This document shows, one piece after another, positions 24,391-36,492 of a stretch of 64,000 bases of DNA. Source of the stretch: Candidatus Saccharimonadota bacterium (GTDB lineage: Bacteria; Patescibacteriota; Saccharimonadia; Saccharimonadales; Saccharimonadaceae); the NCBI GenBank assembly GCA_024697865.1, contig JAILSC010000016.1:47124-111123 (forward strand). Reading direction: 5' to 3'. The notes under the pieces are model-generated. The model worked only from the letters and a program-made list of their open reading frames with translations. It was not told where the DNA came from and made no database searches. Positions within the stretch are counted from its first letter, which is position 1; every line of letters starts with the position of its first letter. A program made the position numbers and the translations under genes.

Positions 24391-26127
24391 ATGACAAATT
24401 CATTAAAAAAGCGTGGGCAAAAAATTTTTAGAAAGTTTTCACGGGCTACTGTCGAAGCAGGAGAGAAAAGCGGAGAACGTATCCGCAAGAATTTTTTGGA
24501 ACGAATTTCACACGTAAAAAATGTGCGACTTTTAGTTTTGGAATGGGGACTGCTGGTGGTAGCCTTAATTATGCTGGCATTAGCTCAGGCCTTTTGGTTT
24601 GGAGACTCCTACGCCGAAAATGTTTATACCACTGGTGGGACTTATACCGAAGCTACGATTGGCGAAGTAAACACTATGAATCCATTATTCGCTACAACTA
24701 ATAGCGAAAAAGTACTAAGTAAATTAATGTTTGCGACAATCGCGACGGTTGACTATTCTGGGCACCCAGGGAATCAATTAGCGGAATCTATCACCGCTTC
24801 TGAAGATGGCAAAAAATGGACAATGAAGCTACGAGAAGGACTCAAGTGGTCGGACGGAGAACCAATCACTAATGATGATGTGATTTTTACCGCTAGCTTG
24901 ATCAAAAATCCGGCCGTAAACACAATCTACGGAGCCAACCTAGCCAACGTAAAAGTTTCTGTTAATGAGGAGGGGGAAATTGTCTTCGACCTCCCGGCAG
25001 CTTATGCTGATTTCTATTCGGCACTAAATATACCAATAGTACCAAAGCATATTCTGGGCGACACCGATCCAAAGACTTTGATCGAAAATAGCTTCTCGAA
25101 TTCGCCGGTGACCTCTGGGGCGTTCACTTTTAACGCGGCCCAGTCTAGCGGTTCGGCCGATGAAAAGATTTATTATTTATCCGCGAATGACTATTATTAT
25201 TTAGGACGGCCATTATTAAATACTTTTGCCGTACATACTTATAAAAGCCGTGACGACATCATCAATGCGGTGAATGCTAGCTCGGTTACCGCTACAGCAG
25301 AATTATCGGGGTCCGATGTTGACCGCTTAGCCACCAACCAATTCAACGAACGAAATTCAAGCTTAAATTTCGGAGCGTTTATTTTCTTCAACTTGGGGCA
25401 TAAATCCGTAGGAGACAAGGAGTTACGCAGCGCTATCCGGCAAGGTTTGAATCTCTCACGTATTCGAGAATCTGCCCCAGGGACAGAAGCACTAGATTAT
25501 CCATTAATTGATTCTCAAATTAAAATTACCGAGTACCCCAATTTACCGGAATATGATTTCGATGCGGCTAAGTCCGAAGTCGCCGAGCTTAGTGGCGAGA
25601 CACCGATCCATCTAGATATAGCAACGGTAAACGCCGGGTTTTTGCCCGAAGTAGCCAAAGCCATAGAAGAGGATCTAGAGAATTTAGGGTTTGAGGTAAA
25701 TACCTCTGTTTACGAAGAAAGTCAGGAATTCATCAACAACGTAGTATCTAAACGGACTTATGATATTTTAATTTACGAAATCGAATTAGGTTCAGACCCA
25801 GACCTTCTGCCTTACTATCATTCTTCGCAGGCTACCAGCACGGGGCTCAACCTATCGAATTATAAGAATTTCTTAGTAGATGATTTACTACTAGGGGCCC
25901 GCGACACGATGGACTCGACTTTGCGGACCAAAAAATACGAGATGTTCCTGCAATACTGGGCAAACGATATACCAGCAATTGGTCTTTATCGGCCAAACTT
26001 AACCTATTATTACAACAAAAACGTGAGGACTTTTGACAACAACGTAAGGCTAGTGACGGCGATCGATCGCTTCTCCGACGTAACTAATTGGGCAGTTAAC
26101 AAAACCACAAAAAATAAGACGCCTTAG
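24391..26127 (+). CDS. Peptide/solute-binding protein (SBP family 5), membrane-anchored
   Basis: A 578-residue protein. A basic N-terminus and one transmembrane helix (about residues 48-70) replace the usual lipoprotein signal. The rest is family 5 extracellular binding protein: NTMNPLFATTNSEKVLSKLMF, GKKWTMKLREGLKWSDGEPITNDDVIFT and the late LLPYYHSSQATSTGLNLSNY region. Such proteins bring oligopeptides to an ABC importer, of which no other gene is nearby. The gene follows secG at 4 bases with no SD, so coupling is likely. Confidence 0.85.
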   Translation: MTNSLKKRGQKIFRKFSRATVEAGEKSGERIRKNFLERISHVKNVRLLVLEWGLLVVALIMLALAQAFWFGDSYAENVYTTGGTYTEATIGEVNTMNPLFATTNSEKVLSKLMFATIATVDYSGHPGNQLAESITASEDGKKWTMKLREGLKWSDGEPITNDDVIFTASLIKNPAVNTIYGANLANVKVSVNEEGEIVFDLPAAYADFYSALNIPIVPKHILGDTDPKTLIENSFSNSPVTSGAFTFNAAQSSGSADEKIYYLSANDYYYLGRPLLNTFAVHTYKSRDDIINAVNASSVTATAELSGSDVDRLATNQFNERNSSLNFGAFIFFNLGHKSVGDKELRSAIRQGLNLSRIRESAPGTEALDYPLIDSQIKITEYPNLPEYDFDAAKSEVAELSGETPIHLDIATVNAGFLPEVAKAIEEDLENLGFEVNTSVYEESQEFINNVVSKRTYDILIYEIELGSDPDLLPYYHSSQATSTGLNLSNYKNFLVDDLLLGARDTMDSTLRTKKYEMFLQYWANDIPAIGLYRPNLTYYYNKNVRTFDNNVRLVTAIDRFSDVTNWAVNKTTKNKTP

Positions 26128-26138
26128 CGTCTAGTTCG

Positions 26139-26228
26139 TGGTGCGCGCGACTGGACTTGAACCAGCACAGCCTGAAAGCGGCCACTACCACCTCAAGGTA
26201 GCGTGTCTACCAATTCCACCACGCGCGC
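26139..26228 (-). tRNA. tRNA-Leu (GAG), CCA encoded
   Basis: A 90-base cloverleaf with a long variable arm as in class II tRNAs. Acceptor stem GCGCGCG pairs with the 3' CGCGCGC before ACCA. The D-loop reads AATTGGTAGAC. The anticodon loop TTGAGGT lies between CTACC and GGTAG and gives GAG. The T-loop is GGTTCAAGTCC. The 3' CCA is in the DNA. Confidence 0.95.
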
Positions 26229-26292
26229 TTGAACCTATCTCAATTATATCATATTATTTGGCTTTGAGGTGTTTTATTTTAGCTCAATATGG

Positions 26293-26298
26293 TATAAT
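26293..26298 (+). promoter_or_regulatory. -10 box of the surface-protein promoter
   Basis: TATAAT with an upstream TGG, 21 bases before the ATG at 26320 and followed by AAAGGAGGT. Confidence 0.6.
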
Positions 26299-26319
26299 GA
26301 ACTAGAACAAAGGAGGTAA

Positions 26320-27345
26320 ATGAGACGAGGAGTCATTGTCAACACGGCGTTAGCGACCCTGATTACAGCACTAGGGTTTGGCTTTTTTGCAATTAACACT
26401 TATGCTGAGGGCGGAGAAGCGAGCGACGAAAGCAGCGAAACCACGGAAGCTCCTAAGACTAGCCTGACCTTAATGCCAGTAAGTAAAACTTTGCAGATTG
26501 CTTCTGATTCAGTCTACGATGGGACTTTAAGTGCCACCAACGACGGCAGCGAAGAAATCAAAGTAGAGGTTTATGCCGCTCCATATTCTTACGTCTATTC
26601 CGAAAGTGAAGACTTATATAAATTAGGGTTCAACAATGAAAATAACTTCACCCAAATTTCGCGTTGGATTAAAATCAAAGACGCTAACGGAGATTATGTC
26701 ACTAGACCATCCTTCACTATCCCATCTGGCGAAACATTAGAAGTCGATTACCAAATCGCCACTCCTAGCAATATCCCGGCTGGCGGACAATATGCGGTAA
26801 TTTTCGTGCAAACCGTATCCGGGAATGTGAACGCCAGTGGTATTCGCACAGAAGCTAGCGCCGGAATGGTAGTTTATGGTCATTCTACCGAGGGAGATAT
26901 AGACACTTCGTCCGAAATTCGCGACATGACGATTGGACAGGGTACTAGATCCGAAGATGGATCCAGTACCGATAACCACATCTACGGCTCAGCCAAAGTC
27001 AAAAATACCGGAAACGTAGACTTCTTTGCGAAGGGGAAACTGAGGGTCGATCCAATCATTGGCTTTAGCGCCTACGAAACCGATGCAAGCAGCAGCACTA
27101 CTTCAGTTATACCCGAGTCAGAAAGGGTCATCGCTGACGAATGGGCAGAAACCCCAGATTTTGGTATCTACAAGGTTACTTGGACGGTGACTGCTGGAGA
27201 AAAAACGGAAATTACCGAACGAGTGATATTTTTATTCAATCCAATTGCCATGATAATTACCATAATTGTCTTGACAATTTTGGTAATTACATTTATAATA
27301 GGGGTCAGGAAGCGTAAAGAACGCCGGTCTAGGCTTGCAGTTTAG
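26320..27345 (+). CDS. Exported surface protein, DUF916/WxL-interacting-like
   Basis: A 341-residue protein with a signal peptide (residues 1-29), an acidic Ser/Glu linker, an Ig-like beta domain with TLMPVSKTLQIASDS and PSFTIPSGETLEVDYQI, a second domain with SAKVKNTGNVDFFAKGKL and a C-terminal transmembrane helix (about 308-330) with a basic tail. The outline matches DUF916-type proteins of Gram-positive surfaces. AAAGGAGGT precedes the ATG. It lies 68 bases before another surface protein gene. Confidence 0.7.
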   Translation: MRRGVIVNTALATLITALGFGFFAINTYAEGGEASDESSETTEAPKTSLTLMPVSKTLQIASDSVYDGTLSATNDGSEEIKVEVYAAPYSYVYSESEDLYKLGFNNENNFTQISRWIKIKDANGDYVTRPSFTIPSGETLEVDYQIATPSNIPAGGQYAVIFVQTVSGNVNASGIRTEASAGMVVYGHSTEGDIDTSSEIRDMTIGQGTRSEDGSSTDNHIYGSAKVKNTGNVDFFAKGKLRVDPIIGFSAYETDASSSTTSVIPESERVIADEWAETPDFGIYKVTWTVTAGEKTEITERVIFLFNPIAMIITIIVLTILVITFIIGVRKRKERRSRLAV

Positions 27346-27413
27346 GCTTGGCCTTGTGGAAAACTTTACGAAGCCAAAACAAAAATATCAAATAAAAACA
27401 GAGAGTGTAGAGT

Positions 27414-28349
27414 ATGAAAAAAACACAAAAAAAGATTTTGGGTCTCTGTGGACTGGGTGCCGTAGTGGCCACTACGGCTTTGGCAGCAGCTCTGCCGACT
27501 AACCCAGAGGCTTTAGCCACATCAGTGGCGGTCAACTCCGTCACGGACACTATCCAGGTACGGGTAATCGGCACCGCGGTGAAGATCAACATCACCCAGC
27601 CCGACCCTACAAGCGATCTAAATATCGTTAACCCAGAACGAGAAATAGCTTTTAACTACGAGAACGCGAGCGACGTAACTTCGACACTGTACTATACAAA
27701 CGTAAATGGCCACACTGAAATTATCGATGAAGAACATTTTACTCCTGACTATGAACCAGGGGTATTCTCGAAGACGTTTAATTTGAACGATTACGGTTAT
27801 GGGCATTATAAACTGATAGTAGAAGGCGAAGGGGCAGGCGGCGAAACGAATAAAGATAGCGTAGTTTTTAATTACTTACCTGTAACTGGGACGGCAGCTC
27901 AAGTCGGCCAAGAAGAAAAAGTAAAAGTAGATTTGAATTATGACACGAGTAGTACTAGTCGCGTAAAAGCCATCCGACTTGATGTACTCAAGAATGGTTT
28001 GCATACAGGCAAAGTCGTCTGGGTGAACTATCCTACTACGACAACTGATATAGATTTTTCGAGAATGTTAAGTGGGGATTACACGATCACGGCCACAGCG
28101 TATGGAAAAAACAACCTGCCTCTGTTTGCCCCATTCCCGATAACAGTGAACTATCAATCACCATATACGCCAGTACCAGTACCACATACAGCTGACACCG
28201 GTGGCATGTTTAAGGACGGTAGCGTTTCGCAAACAGATTATCTAGTTACTGGATTAATGGTATTTGGAATAGTAGCGGTGGCTGGAATTGCATTCATTAT
28301 GCGAAATGATAAAAAGACGCATAGCAAGAAATCTGGACGACGTAAATAA
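27414..28349 (+). CDS. Cell-surface protein with sortase-like C-terminus
   Basis: A 311-residue protein with a signal peptide (about residues 1-36), beta-rich repeats in the middle and a C-terminus made of a Pro-rich stretch, PHTADTGG, a spacer, a transmembrane helix (about 276-297) and a Lys/Arg tail. This is the LPxTG order with ADTG in place of LPxTG. Wall or membrane anchoring is inference. No good SD is seen before the ATG. Confidence 0.65.
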   Translation: MKKTQKKILGLCGLGAVVATTALAAALPTNPEALATSVAVNSVTDTIQVRVIGTAVKINITQPDPTSDLNIVNPEREIAFNYENASDVTSTLYYTNVNGHTEIIDEEHFTPDYEPGVFSKTFNLNDYGYGHYKLIVEGEGAGGETNKDSVVFNYLPVTGTAAQVGQEEKVKVDLNYDTSSTSRVKAIRLDVLKNGLHTGKVVWVNYPTTTTDIDFSRMLSGDYTITATAYGKNNLPLFAPFPITVNYQSPYTPVPVPHTADTGGMFKDGSVSQTDYLVTGLMVFGIVAVAGIAFIMRNDKKTHSKKSGRRK

Positions 28350-28377
28350 GACTAAATCTCGGGGAATCATACTCTAC

Positions 28378-28419
28378 AAAAAATCGGGCACCAGGTAACT
28401 GCGAGGGTGCCCGATTTTT
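28378..28419. terminator. Bidirectional terminator
   Basis: AAAATCGGGCACC pairs with GGTGCCCGATTTT around a loop of about 13 bases, with U-tracts both ways. It separates the convergent surface-protein gene and tsf. Confidence 0.9.
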
Positions 28420-28421
28420 AA

Positions 28422-29021
28422 TTATTCGGTAACGCCAAGCTCAATACGCTTGAATTGGCGGATGGTGATGTTTTCGCCGGTTTTAGCGATAGCTTCCTTA
28501 ATAAACTCAGCCACAGTCTTAGAGTCGTCCAAGATATAAGGTTGATTCATCAAAACTTTATCCGAGAAGGCCTTCTTCATTTGGCCCTCCAAGATCTTTT
28601 CTTTCATATTTTCAGGACCTTTGAAGTTGGTTTCCAATTCTTTCATTTTGGCTTCACGGTCGGCCTCTGGGATATCTTCTTCGCTGACGTAAAGTGGATT
28701 CATGGAAGCAACTTGCATAGCGATTTGGTGAGCTAAGGTCTTAAACTCATCCGTTTTAGCCACGAAACTAGTTTCACAGTTAACCTCTACGATAGCGCCC
28801 AAGCGACCGTCGTGAATATAGGCATCAATTAGCCCTTCGCGGGTTTCACGATCGCCTCGTTTTTCGGCCTTAGTTAAGCCTTTTTTGCGCATAGCTTCGA
28901 GAGCCTTATCGAAGTCGCCCTCAGCTTCAACTAGAGCTTTCTTGGCATCAGTCAAGCCAACACCGGAGAGTTCTTTTAGCTTTTTGATTTGTTCGATTGT
29001 AATTTCGTTTGATTTTGCCAT
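28422..29021 (-). CDS. tsf: Elongation factor Ts
   Basis: A 199-residue protein with the EF-Ts N-terminal domain (EQIKKLKELSGVGLTDAKKAL, a UBA fold) and the core signature IHDGRLGAIVEVNCETSFVAKTDEF. It is the short form with one half of the core, as in many small genomes. It catalyses GDP release from EF-Tu. AGGAGG precedes the ATG. It follows rpsB after 8 bases. Confidence 0.95.
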   Translation of the reverse strand: MAKSNEITIEQIKKLKELSGVGLTDAKKALVEAEGDFDKALEAMRKKGLTKAEKRGDRETREGLIDAYIHDGRLGAIVEVNCETSFVAKTDEFKTLAHQIAMQVASMNPLYVSEEDIPEADREAKMKELETNFKGPENMKEKILEGQMKKAFSDKVLMNQPYILDDSKTVAEFIKEAIAKTGENITIRQFKRIELGVTE

Positions 29022-29029
29022 TTTGCCTC

Positions 29030-29716
29030 CTATTTTTTGCTTGATTTGATGGCCTCAACTACGTAGTCGAGGATTAGTTTGGTTGCCTTGATTGAGTCAT
29101 CGTTCGCAGGGACGACGTAGTCAATTGGGGTAGGGTCGACATTGGTGTCTACCATCGCAAAAACAGGAATGTTCAAGATGTTAGCTTCTTTGATAGCATT
29201 CTTTTCTTCGTTGGCATCTACCACAAAAATTGCAGCTGGCTGCTCAGCCATATCTTTAATACCACCGTAGCGCTCGTTCAAAACATCGATCTCCTCTTGG
29301 AAGCGCTGAACTTCGAGTTTGGAATAACGATTTTCCAATTCGCCAGATTGCATACGACGTTCTAAATCTTTTAATTTTTTGATTTGGCGATTAACGGTAT
29401 TAACGTTAGTCAAAGTACCACCAACCCAACGCATGGTGACATAAGGCATATCTACTGACTCAGCCGCTTCTTTAACAATGTCCTTCATCTGTTTCTTGGT
29501 TCCAACGAAAAGAACCTTTTTACCGGATTTAGTAATCTCGGCAAGTTTCGGCAAAGCTGCATCTAGAGCCTCGACGGTTTTTTCTAGGTTGATAATATGG
29601 GATTCACCGCGTTTGCTGTGAATGTATGGCGCCATTTTAGGGTGCCAACGGCTCGTCTTGTGACCAAAATGGGCACCGCTTTCCAAAAGAGCCTTCATAT
29701 CGACATTTACTGCCAT
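29030..29716 (-). CDS. rpsB: 30S ribosomal protein S2
   Basis: A 228-residue S2 with GAHFGHKTSRWHPKMAPYI, VLFVGTKKQMKDIV and the AIFVVDANEEKNAIKEAN region. The ATG at 29716 (MAVNVDMK) is chosen because AAAGGA lies upstream and S2 proteins start near this point; an in-frame start 33 bases upstream would only add a tail. It is co-transcribed with tsf. Confidence 0.95.
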   Translation of the reverse strand: MAVNVDMKALLESGAHFGHKTSRWHPKMAPYIHSKRGESHIINLEKTVEALDAALPKLAEITKSGKKVLFVGTKKQMKDIVKEAAESVDMPYVTMRWVGGTLTNVNTVNRQIKKLKDLERRMQSGELENRYSKLEVQRFQEEIDVLNERYGGIKDMAEQPAAIFVVDANEEKNAIKEANILNIPVFAMVDTNVDPTPIDYVVPANDDSIKATKLILDYVVEAIKSSKK

Positions 29717-29817
29717 TTGGATTATCCTTTCTCCTTTGCTCTTGGGCATTTAAGTTTTACAGATGTAAAACCAGGAAATCTCCCAAAAACTGTTTCATTA
29801 AATTAGTATCTACTATT

Positions 29818-29846
29818 ATCTTAGCACAAAACCCTGAAAAATGCAA
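29818..29846 (-). promoter_or_regulatory. Promoter of rpsB-tsf
   Basis: On the minus strand TTGCAT (29846-29841), a 17-base spacer and TAAGAT (29823-29818) with an upstream TGC. The rpsB leader is about 95 bases long. A second TATAAT lies at 29864-29859. Confidence 0.5.
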
Positions 29847-29873
29847 GCGGCGGGACTAATTATACTCGTATTA

Positions 29874-30319
29874 CTATTTCATTTCGCGATGACGACGTCT
29901 GAGTTCGGCTACGCGTAATCTGGCGGCTTGATGCTGGACCAGACGCTTAGCTTCCTCTAGTTCGATCTGATCAGTTACGTTTTCAGCTGCCTTAACGGCT
30001 CGTTCATAGGCGACTTTAGCTTCTTTTTCAGCGATTTCACGGTCCGATTCGGCTTCGTCGGCCAAGATTACTACTTCGTCCTGAGTGATTTTAGCTACGC
30101 CGCCGCTAACGGCCAAAAATTCCAATTTTAAATCTGGGTCATCCTTGCGACGTCTAATTGCCATGGCGCCGGGATTAAGCAAGGTAACTAGCGGCTCGTG
30201 GCCGGGCAGAACGGTGATGCGGCCAGATTTGCTAGGTAGGACTAGCTCATAAACCGGCTCACTAAGCTTCTCACCTAGGAGAGTAACTAATTTCAATTGC
30301 AAAACTTTGGGTTCCGTCA

Positions 30320-30320
<1 letters not shown>
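29874..30320 (-). CDS. atpC: ATP synthase epsilon subunit
   Basis: A 148-residue protein: the N-terminal beta domain with VLPSKSGRITVLPGHEPLVTLL and a C-terminal helical hairpin that is Ala/Glu/Arg-rich. It links the F1 rotor to the c-ring and may inhibit hydrolysis. The start overlaps the atpD stop. It is the last gene of the operon. Confidence 0.9.
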
Positions 30321-32600
<2,280 letters not shown>

Positions 32601-32602
32601 AT

Positions 32603-34126
32603 TTAATCCTTATATCCTTTAGCGATTTTAGTAGCGGTGTCTTTGACTAGCTTAATTAGTTTATCGTCGGGCTTAGAATTAATATCTAGAGTCCTGGTTT
32701 CAACTTTATTTTTTAGCTCCGCTAGCAAAGCACTTTTGGCGTCATTAATCTTGTTAACTGGGACCTTATCGAAAGCTCCTTCGGTTAAAGCAATCACGCT
32801 TACAGCCTGTTGCCAAATGCTCATTGGCTGATATTGTGGTTGCTTCAATAATTCGGTCAAACGTTGACCGCGCTCGATAGTCGCCTTAGTATTATCGTCC
32901 AAATCTGAACCAAACTGAGCAAACGAAGCCAACTCGCGGAACTGAGCTAGAGATAGTTTCATCCCGCCACTGACCGATTTGATAACCTTAGTTTGAGCTG
33001 CACCACCCACACGAGAGACGGACAGACCGACCGAAATAGCTGGCCGAATACCTTGGTAGAACAGGTCGGTTTCTAGGAAGATTTGACCATCAGTAATTGA
33101 AATTACATTAGTCGGGATATAAGCTGAGATATCACCGGCCTGAGTCTCAATAATCGGCAAGGCGGTCAGAGAACCACCACCGAGTTCGTCGGACATTTTG
33201 GCGGCTCGCTCCAATAAACGTGAATGGAGATAGAAGACATCGCCAGGATAAGCTTCTCGTCCAGGTGGACGACGGAGCAAAAGCGACATCTGACGATAAG
33301 CCGTAGCATGCTTAGATAAATCATCATAAACAATCAAGGCATGTTTACCATTATCACGGAAGTATTCACCCATCGCCGCACCAGCATAAGGAGCCAGATA
33401 GAGCAGGGAAGCGGGGTCGGCTGGACTGGTAGCCACAATGATAGTTTGATCCATGGCTCCGTCAGCCTTCAAGCGCTCTACAAGCCGAGCAATTTTACTG
33501 TTCTTTTGACCGATAGCTACATAAATATTTTTAACGCCAGCTTTTTGTTTGGCTTGGTTAATCATGGTATCTACGGCAATTGCAGTCTTACCGGTCTGGC
33601 GGTCACCAATGATTAATTCCCGCTGACCTCGGCCAATTGGCACCATAGTATCAATAGCTAAAATACCGGTCATTAAAGGCTCGTTAACACTTTGGCGGTC
33701 CATCACGCCTGGAGCCTTACGCTCGATTAGGCCTTTTTCGGCGGTCTTAATTGGACCCAAACCATCTAGCGGGCGACCTAAAGGATCTACTACTCGTCCG
33801 AGCAATTCTGGACCCACCGGCACACGCAAAACCTCGCCAGTCAACTGGACTTTGGCTCCGGCAACGATTTTGTCTTCGCTGCCCAAAAGCACGGCACCGA
33901 TTTCGTCTTCCATCAGGTTAAGGGCGAAAGCTTCGATGGTTTTACCGTCAATAGTCTCGATCTTTAAAACTTCATTATAGCCAGCTTCATGCAAGCCATA
34001 AATCCAAGCGATACCGTCGCCCACTCTAGTGACAATACCGGCGCGCTCTAGGCCTTTTTCGTTTTCTAGCCCCGAAATTGCTTTGCGCAATTCTTCACTT
34101 AGTTCATTCACTGAAATATTTGCCAT
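32603..34126 (-). CDS. atpA: ATP synthase alpha subunit
   Basis: A 507-residue protein with Walker [12 protein letters not shown] (about 169-179), the arginine finger in [15 protein letters not shown] and the beta-barrel start [17 protein letters not shown]. Non-catalytic nucleotide-binding partner of beta in F1. Confidence 0.97.
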   Translation of the reverse strand: MANISVNELSEELRKAISGLENEKGLERAGIVTRVGDGIAWIYGLHEAGYNEVLKIETIDGKTIEAFALNLMEDEIGAVLLGSEDKIVAGAKVQLTGEVLRVPVGPELLGRVVDPLGRPLDGLGPIKTAEKGLIERKAPGVMDRQSVNEPLMTGILAIDTMVPIGRGQRELIIGDRQTGKTAIAVDTMINQAKQKAGVKNIYVAIGQKNSKIARLVERLKADGAMDQTIIVATSPADPASLLYLAPYAGAAMGEYFRDNGKHALIVYDDLSKHATAYRQMSLLLRRPPGREAYPGDVFYLHSRLLERAAKMSDELGGGSLTALPIIETQAGDISAYIPTNVISITDGQIFLETDLFYQGIRPAISVGLSVSRVGGAAQTKVIKSVSGGMKLSLAQFRELASFAQFGSDLDDNTKATIERGQRLTELLKQPQYQPMSIWQQAVSVIALTEGAFDKVPVNKINDAKSALLAELKNKVETRTLDINSKPDDKLIKLVKDTATKIAKGYKD

Positions 34127-34525
34127 TTAAACACTCCTTAAATTACGTAATTTAGTTCGTACAGAGCCGTCTAGCTCAGCGTCGGCAGTCTTGATAATGA
34201 TACCACCGATCAACTCTGGTTTGATTTTTTCGACCATTTCTACTGCTTTAGTACCAGACTTAGCCTTAACTAACTGTTCAACCTGTTTTCGTACTTTGCC
34301 GCTAAGCTCGCTAGCTGAATAAACGTAGGCGGCAGTAACACCAAAACGTTCAGCTGCGGCCAGTTCGAAATCCCGAATATAGAGCTCAGCGTTACGCGTT
34401 TGTCTAGTCTCGACTAAATAAGCTGCTAAGGTGCGGGCGACCTGACGAACAGATTTACCAGCCTCCAGCATATCGATTAAAGCTGCGATAACCTGCCTGC
34501 GACTGGCTTTAGGAGCGGTGCTCAT
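34127..34525 (-). CDS. atpH: ATP synthase delta subunit
   Basis: A 132-residue protein in the position of delta. It is shorter than the usual 175-180 and seems to lack part of the N-terminal helical domain. The end has GGIIIKTADAELDGSVRTKLRNL, which equals the delta signature (GG..i..gd..iDgSvr..L..l). It connects F1 to the b subunits. Confidence 0.85.
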   Translation of the reverse strand: MSTAPKASRRQVIAALIDMLEAGKSVRQVARTLAAYLVETRQTRNAELYIRDFELAAAERFGVTAAYVYSASELSGKVRKQVEQLVKAKSGTKAVEMVEKIKPELIGGIIIKTADAELDGSVRTKLRNLRSV

Positions 34526-35061
34526 TACTTGTGCTCCTCAATCACTGAGTTAATAATTTTCTCGTCGGCAGCGTCGATTTTGGTATCGATGATTTTTTCG
34601 GTTGCAAGAGCAACTAAGTCTACCATTTCGCCACGCAAAGCGGCTCGAGCCTGTTCGACGTCACGCTCGAGATCGGCTCGAGCGTTAGAGACGATTACCT
34701 CGGCTTTAGTCGTGGCATCTTCCTCGGCTTTAGAAACAATCTCGGCGGCTTCAACCTTAGCAGCCTCAATGATTCCGGCCGCGTCTATGCGTGACTGCTC
34801 TAATAGTTCAGCCGTTTTAGCCTCAGATTCACTAGCATGTTTTTGAGCGTCTTCAGCAGCTTTCATCGCGTCCTCGATCTTCTTATCGTGCCGATCAAGC
34901 ATTGCAGCGATCGGCGGATAAATCCATTTAGCCAGAATGATAACCAAAATGATAAACGAAATCGTCTGTAATAGTAACGCAGTCCAATCAATACCTAAAG
35001 TCCCGAAAAGATCACCCCCTTCGGCTTCGGCTTCTGCAAATTGCGTTAAAATATTTTGCAC
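34525..35061 (-). CDS. atpF: ATP synthase b subunit
   Basis: A 178-residue protein: one N-terminal transmembrane helix (about 27-48, LLLQTISFIILVIILAKWIY) then a long Ala/Glu/Lys helix that forms the peripheral stalk. The start overlaps no gene; it lies 10 bases after atpE. Confidence 0.92.
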   Translation of the reverse strand: MQNILTQFAEAEAEGGDLFGTLGIDWTALLLQTISFIILVIILAKWIYPPIAAMLDRHDKKIEDAMKAAEDAQKHASESEAKTAELLEQSRIDAAGIIEAAKVEAAEIVSKAEEDATTKAEVIVSNARADLERDVEQARAALRGEMVDLVALATEKIIDTKIDAADEKIINSVIEEHK

Positions 35062-35071
35062 TTAATACTCC

Positions 35072-35287
35072 TTATACCATTGTATTACCGATGATCGCTA
35101 CTACTAGACCAATAATAGCCAACGCATCAGCGAAAGCGATCGCGAGCACCATGAGGGTTCGATAATCGTTAATTTTTTCTGGATTACGACCGGCGGCGTT
35201 CAAAGCGGCTGCACCAATCATACCTACACCAATAGCAGCACCACAAGCTGAAATTGCGTATGTTAAACCGAAACCAAGCAGTTCCAT
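35072..35287 (-). CDS. atpE: ATP synthase c subunit
   Basis: A 71-residue two-helix proteolipid with the polar loop AAGRNPEK. The ion-binding carboxylate in helix 2 is an Asp (AIAFADALAIIG), as in E. coli, not the Glu found in many Gram-positives. Helix 1 has no Gln in the GxGxG segment, so the Na+ ligand set is absent and proton coupling is expected. Confidence 0.95.
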   Translation of the reverse strand: MELLGFGLTYAISACGAAIGVGMIGAAALNAAGRNPEKINDYRTLMVLAIAFADALAIIGLVVAIIGNTMV

Positions 35288-35333
35288 TTATTTCTCCTTT
35301 TCTATTATTTATATATTATAACATACCCCTGGA

Positions 35334-36119
35334 CTAGGCACGAGCCTTAGCTGGGGCTTTAGATTTTTTAGTATTCTCCTCCTCAAGATCGGCCACAGCC
35401 AACCCCGAGAACACGACGGTCAATGAGAAGAATACATAAGCCTGGATCCCCCCGATAAATAACTCGAAAATATAGACAAACGGCAACAGTGCGGGGGACA
35501 CGAAGCCGGTTAACCACGAAACGATAACTATCAAAATTTCGCCAGCTAAAACGTTGCCGAATAATCGCATCGATAAGGCAATTAATCTGGAAACTTCCGA
35601 AATTAATTCTAGAAAACCTTCGAGTGTGCCGATTGGGTTCTTGAAGGGGTTACGAAAATAGCGGCCCATATTGCCCTTGAAGCCGTGCTTAACAAAGGCC
35701 ATGATTTGAATTAAGACAATGGCCATAATAGCCAGAGCGAAGGTTAGGCTTAAATCTGCGACCGGCCCACGCAACAAAGCTGTGCCGTTGAGAGTAACTG
35801 CTTCACCGACAAATGGTAATAACTCAATATAATATAATACGGCGATATAGAAAAACAGGGAAATAGCAAACGGAGCAATTACCCGACAGATTTTTTCGTT
35901 CGGGATAACTTCTTTGCAGGTTTTATACAAACCCTCAAAACACCAAATAGCTAGCCGCGTGAAGAAACCTTTTTTCTTGGTGTCATCTTTAGCCCTACGA
36001 GCGACAAAGAACAGCCAAGCCACAACGATCAAGTAGCCGGCTATGCCGAGTAAGATTGAATTAGTAATCGGTAAACCGAAAATTTCAAAGATAGGTTCAG
36101 CCTTAATACTAATTTCCAT
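35334..36119 (-). CDS. atpB: ATP synthase a subunit
   Basis: A 261-residue membrane protein with five or six helices. The essential Arg lies in ISEVSRLIALSMRLFGNVLAGEIL (about 185-208). The C-terminus has FIGGIQAYVFFSLTVVF, then a Lys-rich tail. It forms the proton half-channels beside the c-ring. Confidence 0.95.
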   Translation of the reverse strand: MEISIKAEPIFEIFGLPITNSILLGIAGYLIVVAWLFFVARRAKDDTKKKGFFTRLAIWCFEGLYKTCKEVIPNEKICRVIAPFAISLFFYIAVLYYIELLPFVGEAVTLNGTALLRGPVADLSLTFALAIMAIVLIQIMAFVKHGFKGNMGRYFRNPFKNPIGTLEGFLELISEVSRLIALSMRLFGNVLAGEILIVIVSWLTGFVSPALLPFVYIFELFIGGIQAYVFFSLTVVFSGLAVADLEEENTKKSKAPAKARA

Positions 36120-36389
36120 TTATTTCGCCTTTCCAATAGTCGCCTGTTGTTTCTGATTACGAATATGTTTCAGCTGTGAGAACACTAGGCACAAGGCGAT
36201 AATGATACCTAGCCCAGCGCCAACGATCATCCCCCATGGCTTAGTAGCAGTATTAAGATCTAAAATAAGCCCAATTGCAAAGCAGATTGACACCGGCAAG
36301 AAAATTCGCCAAGTAGTAGACCACAAGGTCCTAAGCATTATCTTGGTTACGACTTTAGGGTCGCTAATGTCTGTATTTTGTTTACTCAC
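36120..36389 (-). CDS. AtpI-like membrane protein, first gene of the ATP synthase operon
   Basis: An 89-residue protein with two transmembrane helices (about 28-45 and 53-74). Position before atpB fits an AtpI/Atp1-type assembly factor, but the sequence motif is weak. GTG at 36389 is preferred over TTG at 36425, since a TAAAAT -10 (36403-36398) with TTGATT upstream would start the RNA close to this GTG. The start is uncertain. Confidence 0.6.
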   Translation of the reverse strand: MSKQNTDISDPKVVTKIMLRTLWSTTWRIFLPVSICFAIGLILDLNTATKPWGMIVGAGLGIIIALCLVFSQLKHIRNQKQQATIGKAK

Positions 36390-36476
36390 TGGAAACAATT
36401 TTAGCAAATAATTCTGAAAAATCAAGGCGAATAGGATTCGATTAGTTTAGCACTTTACATTTTAATTTTTATCTGA

Positions 36477-36482
36477 TATAAT
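36477..36482 (+). promoter_or_regulatory. -10 box of rpmE
   Basis: TATAAT 10 bases before the ATG at 36493, with an upstream TGA. The leader would be about 3 bases and there is no SD. Confidence 0.6.
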
Positions 36483-36492
36483 GGGGAAAGTT

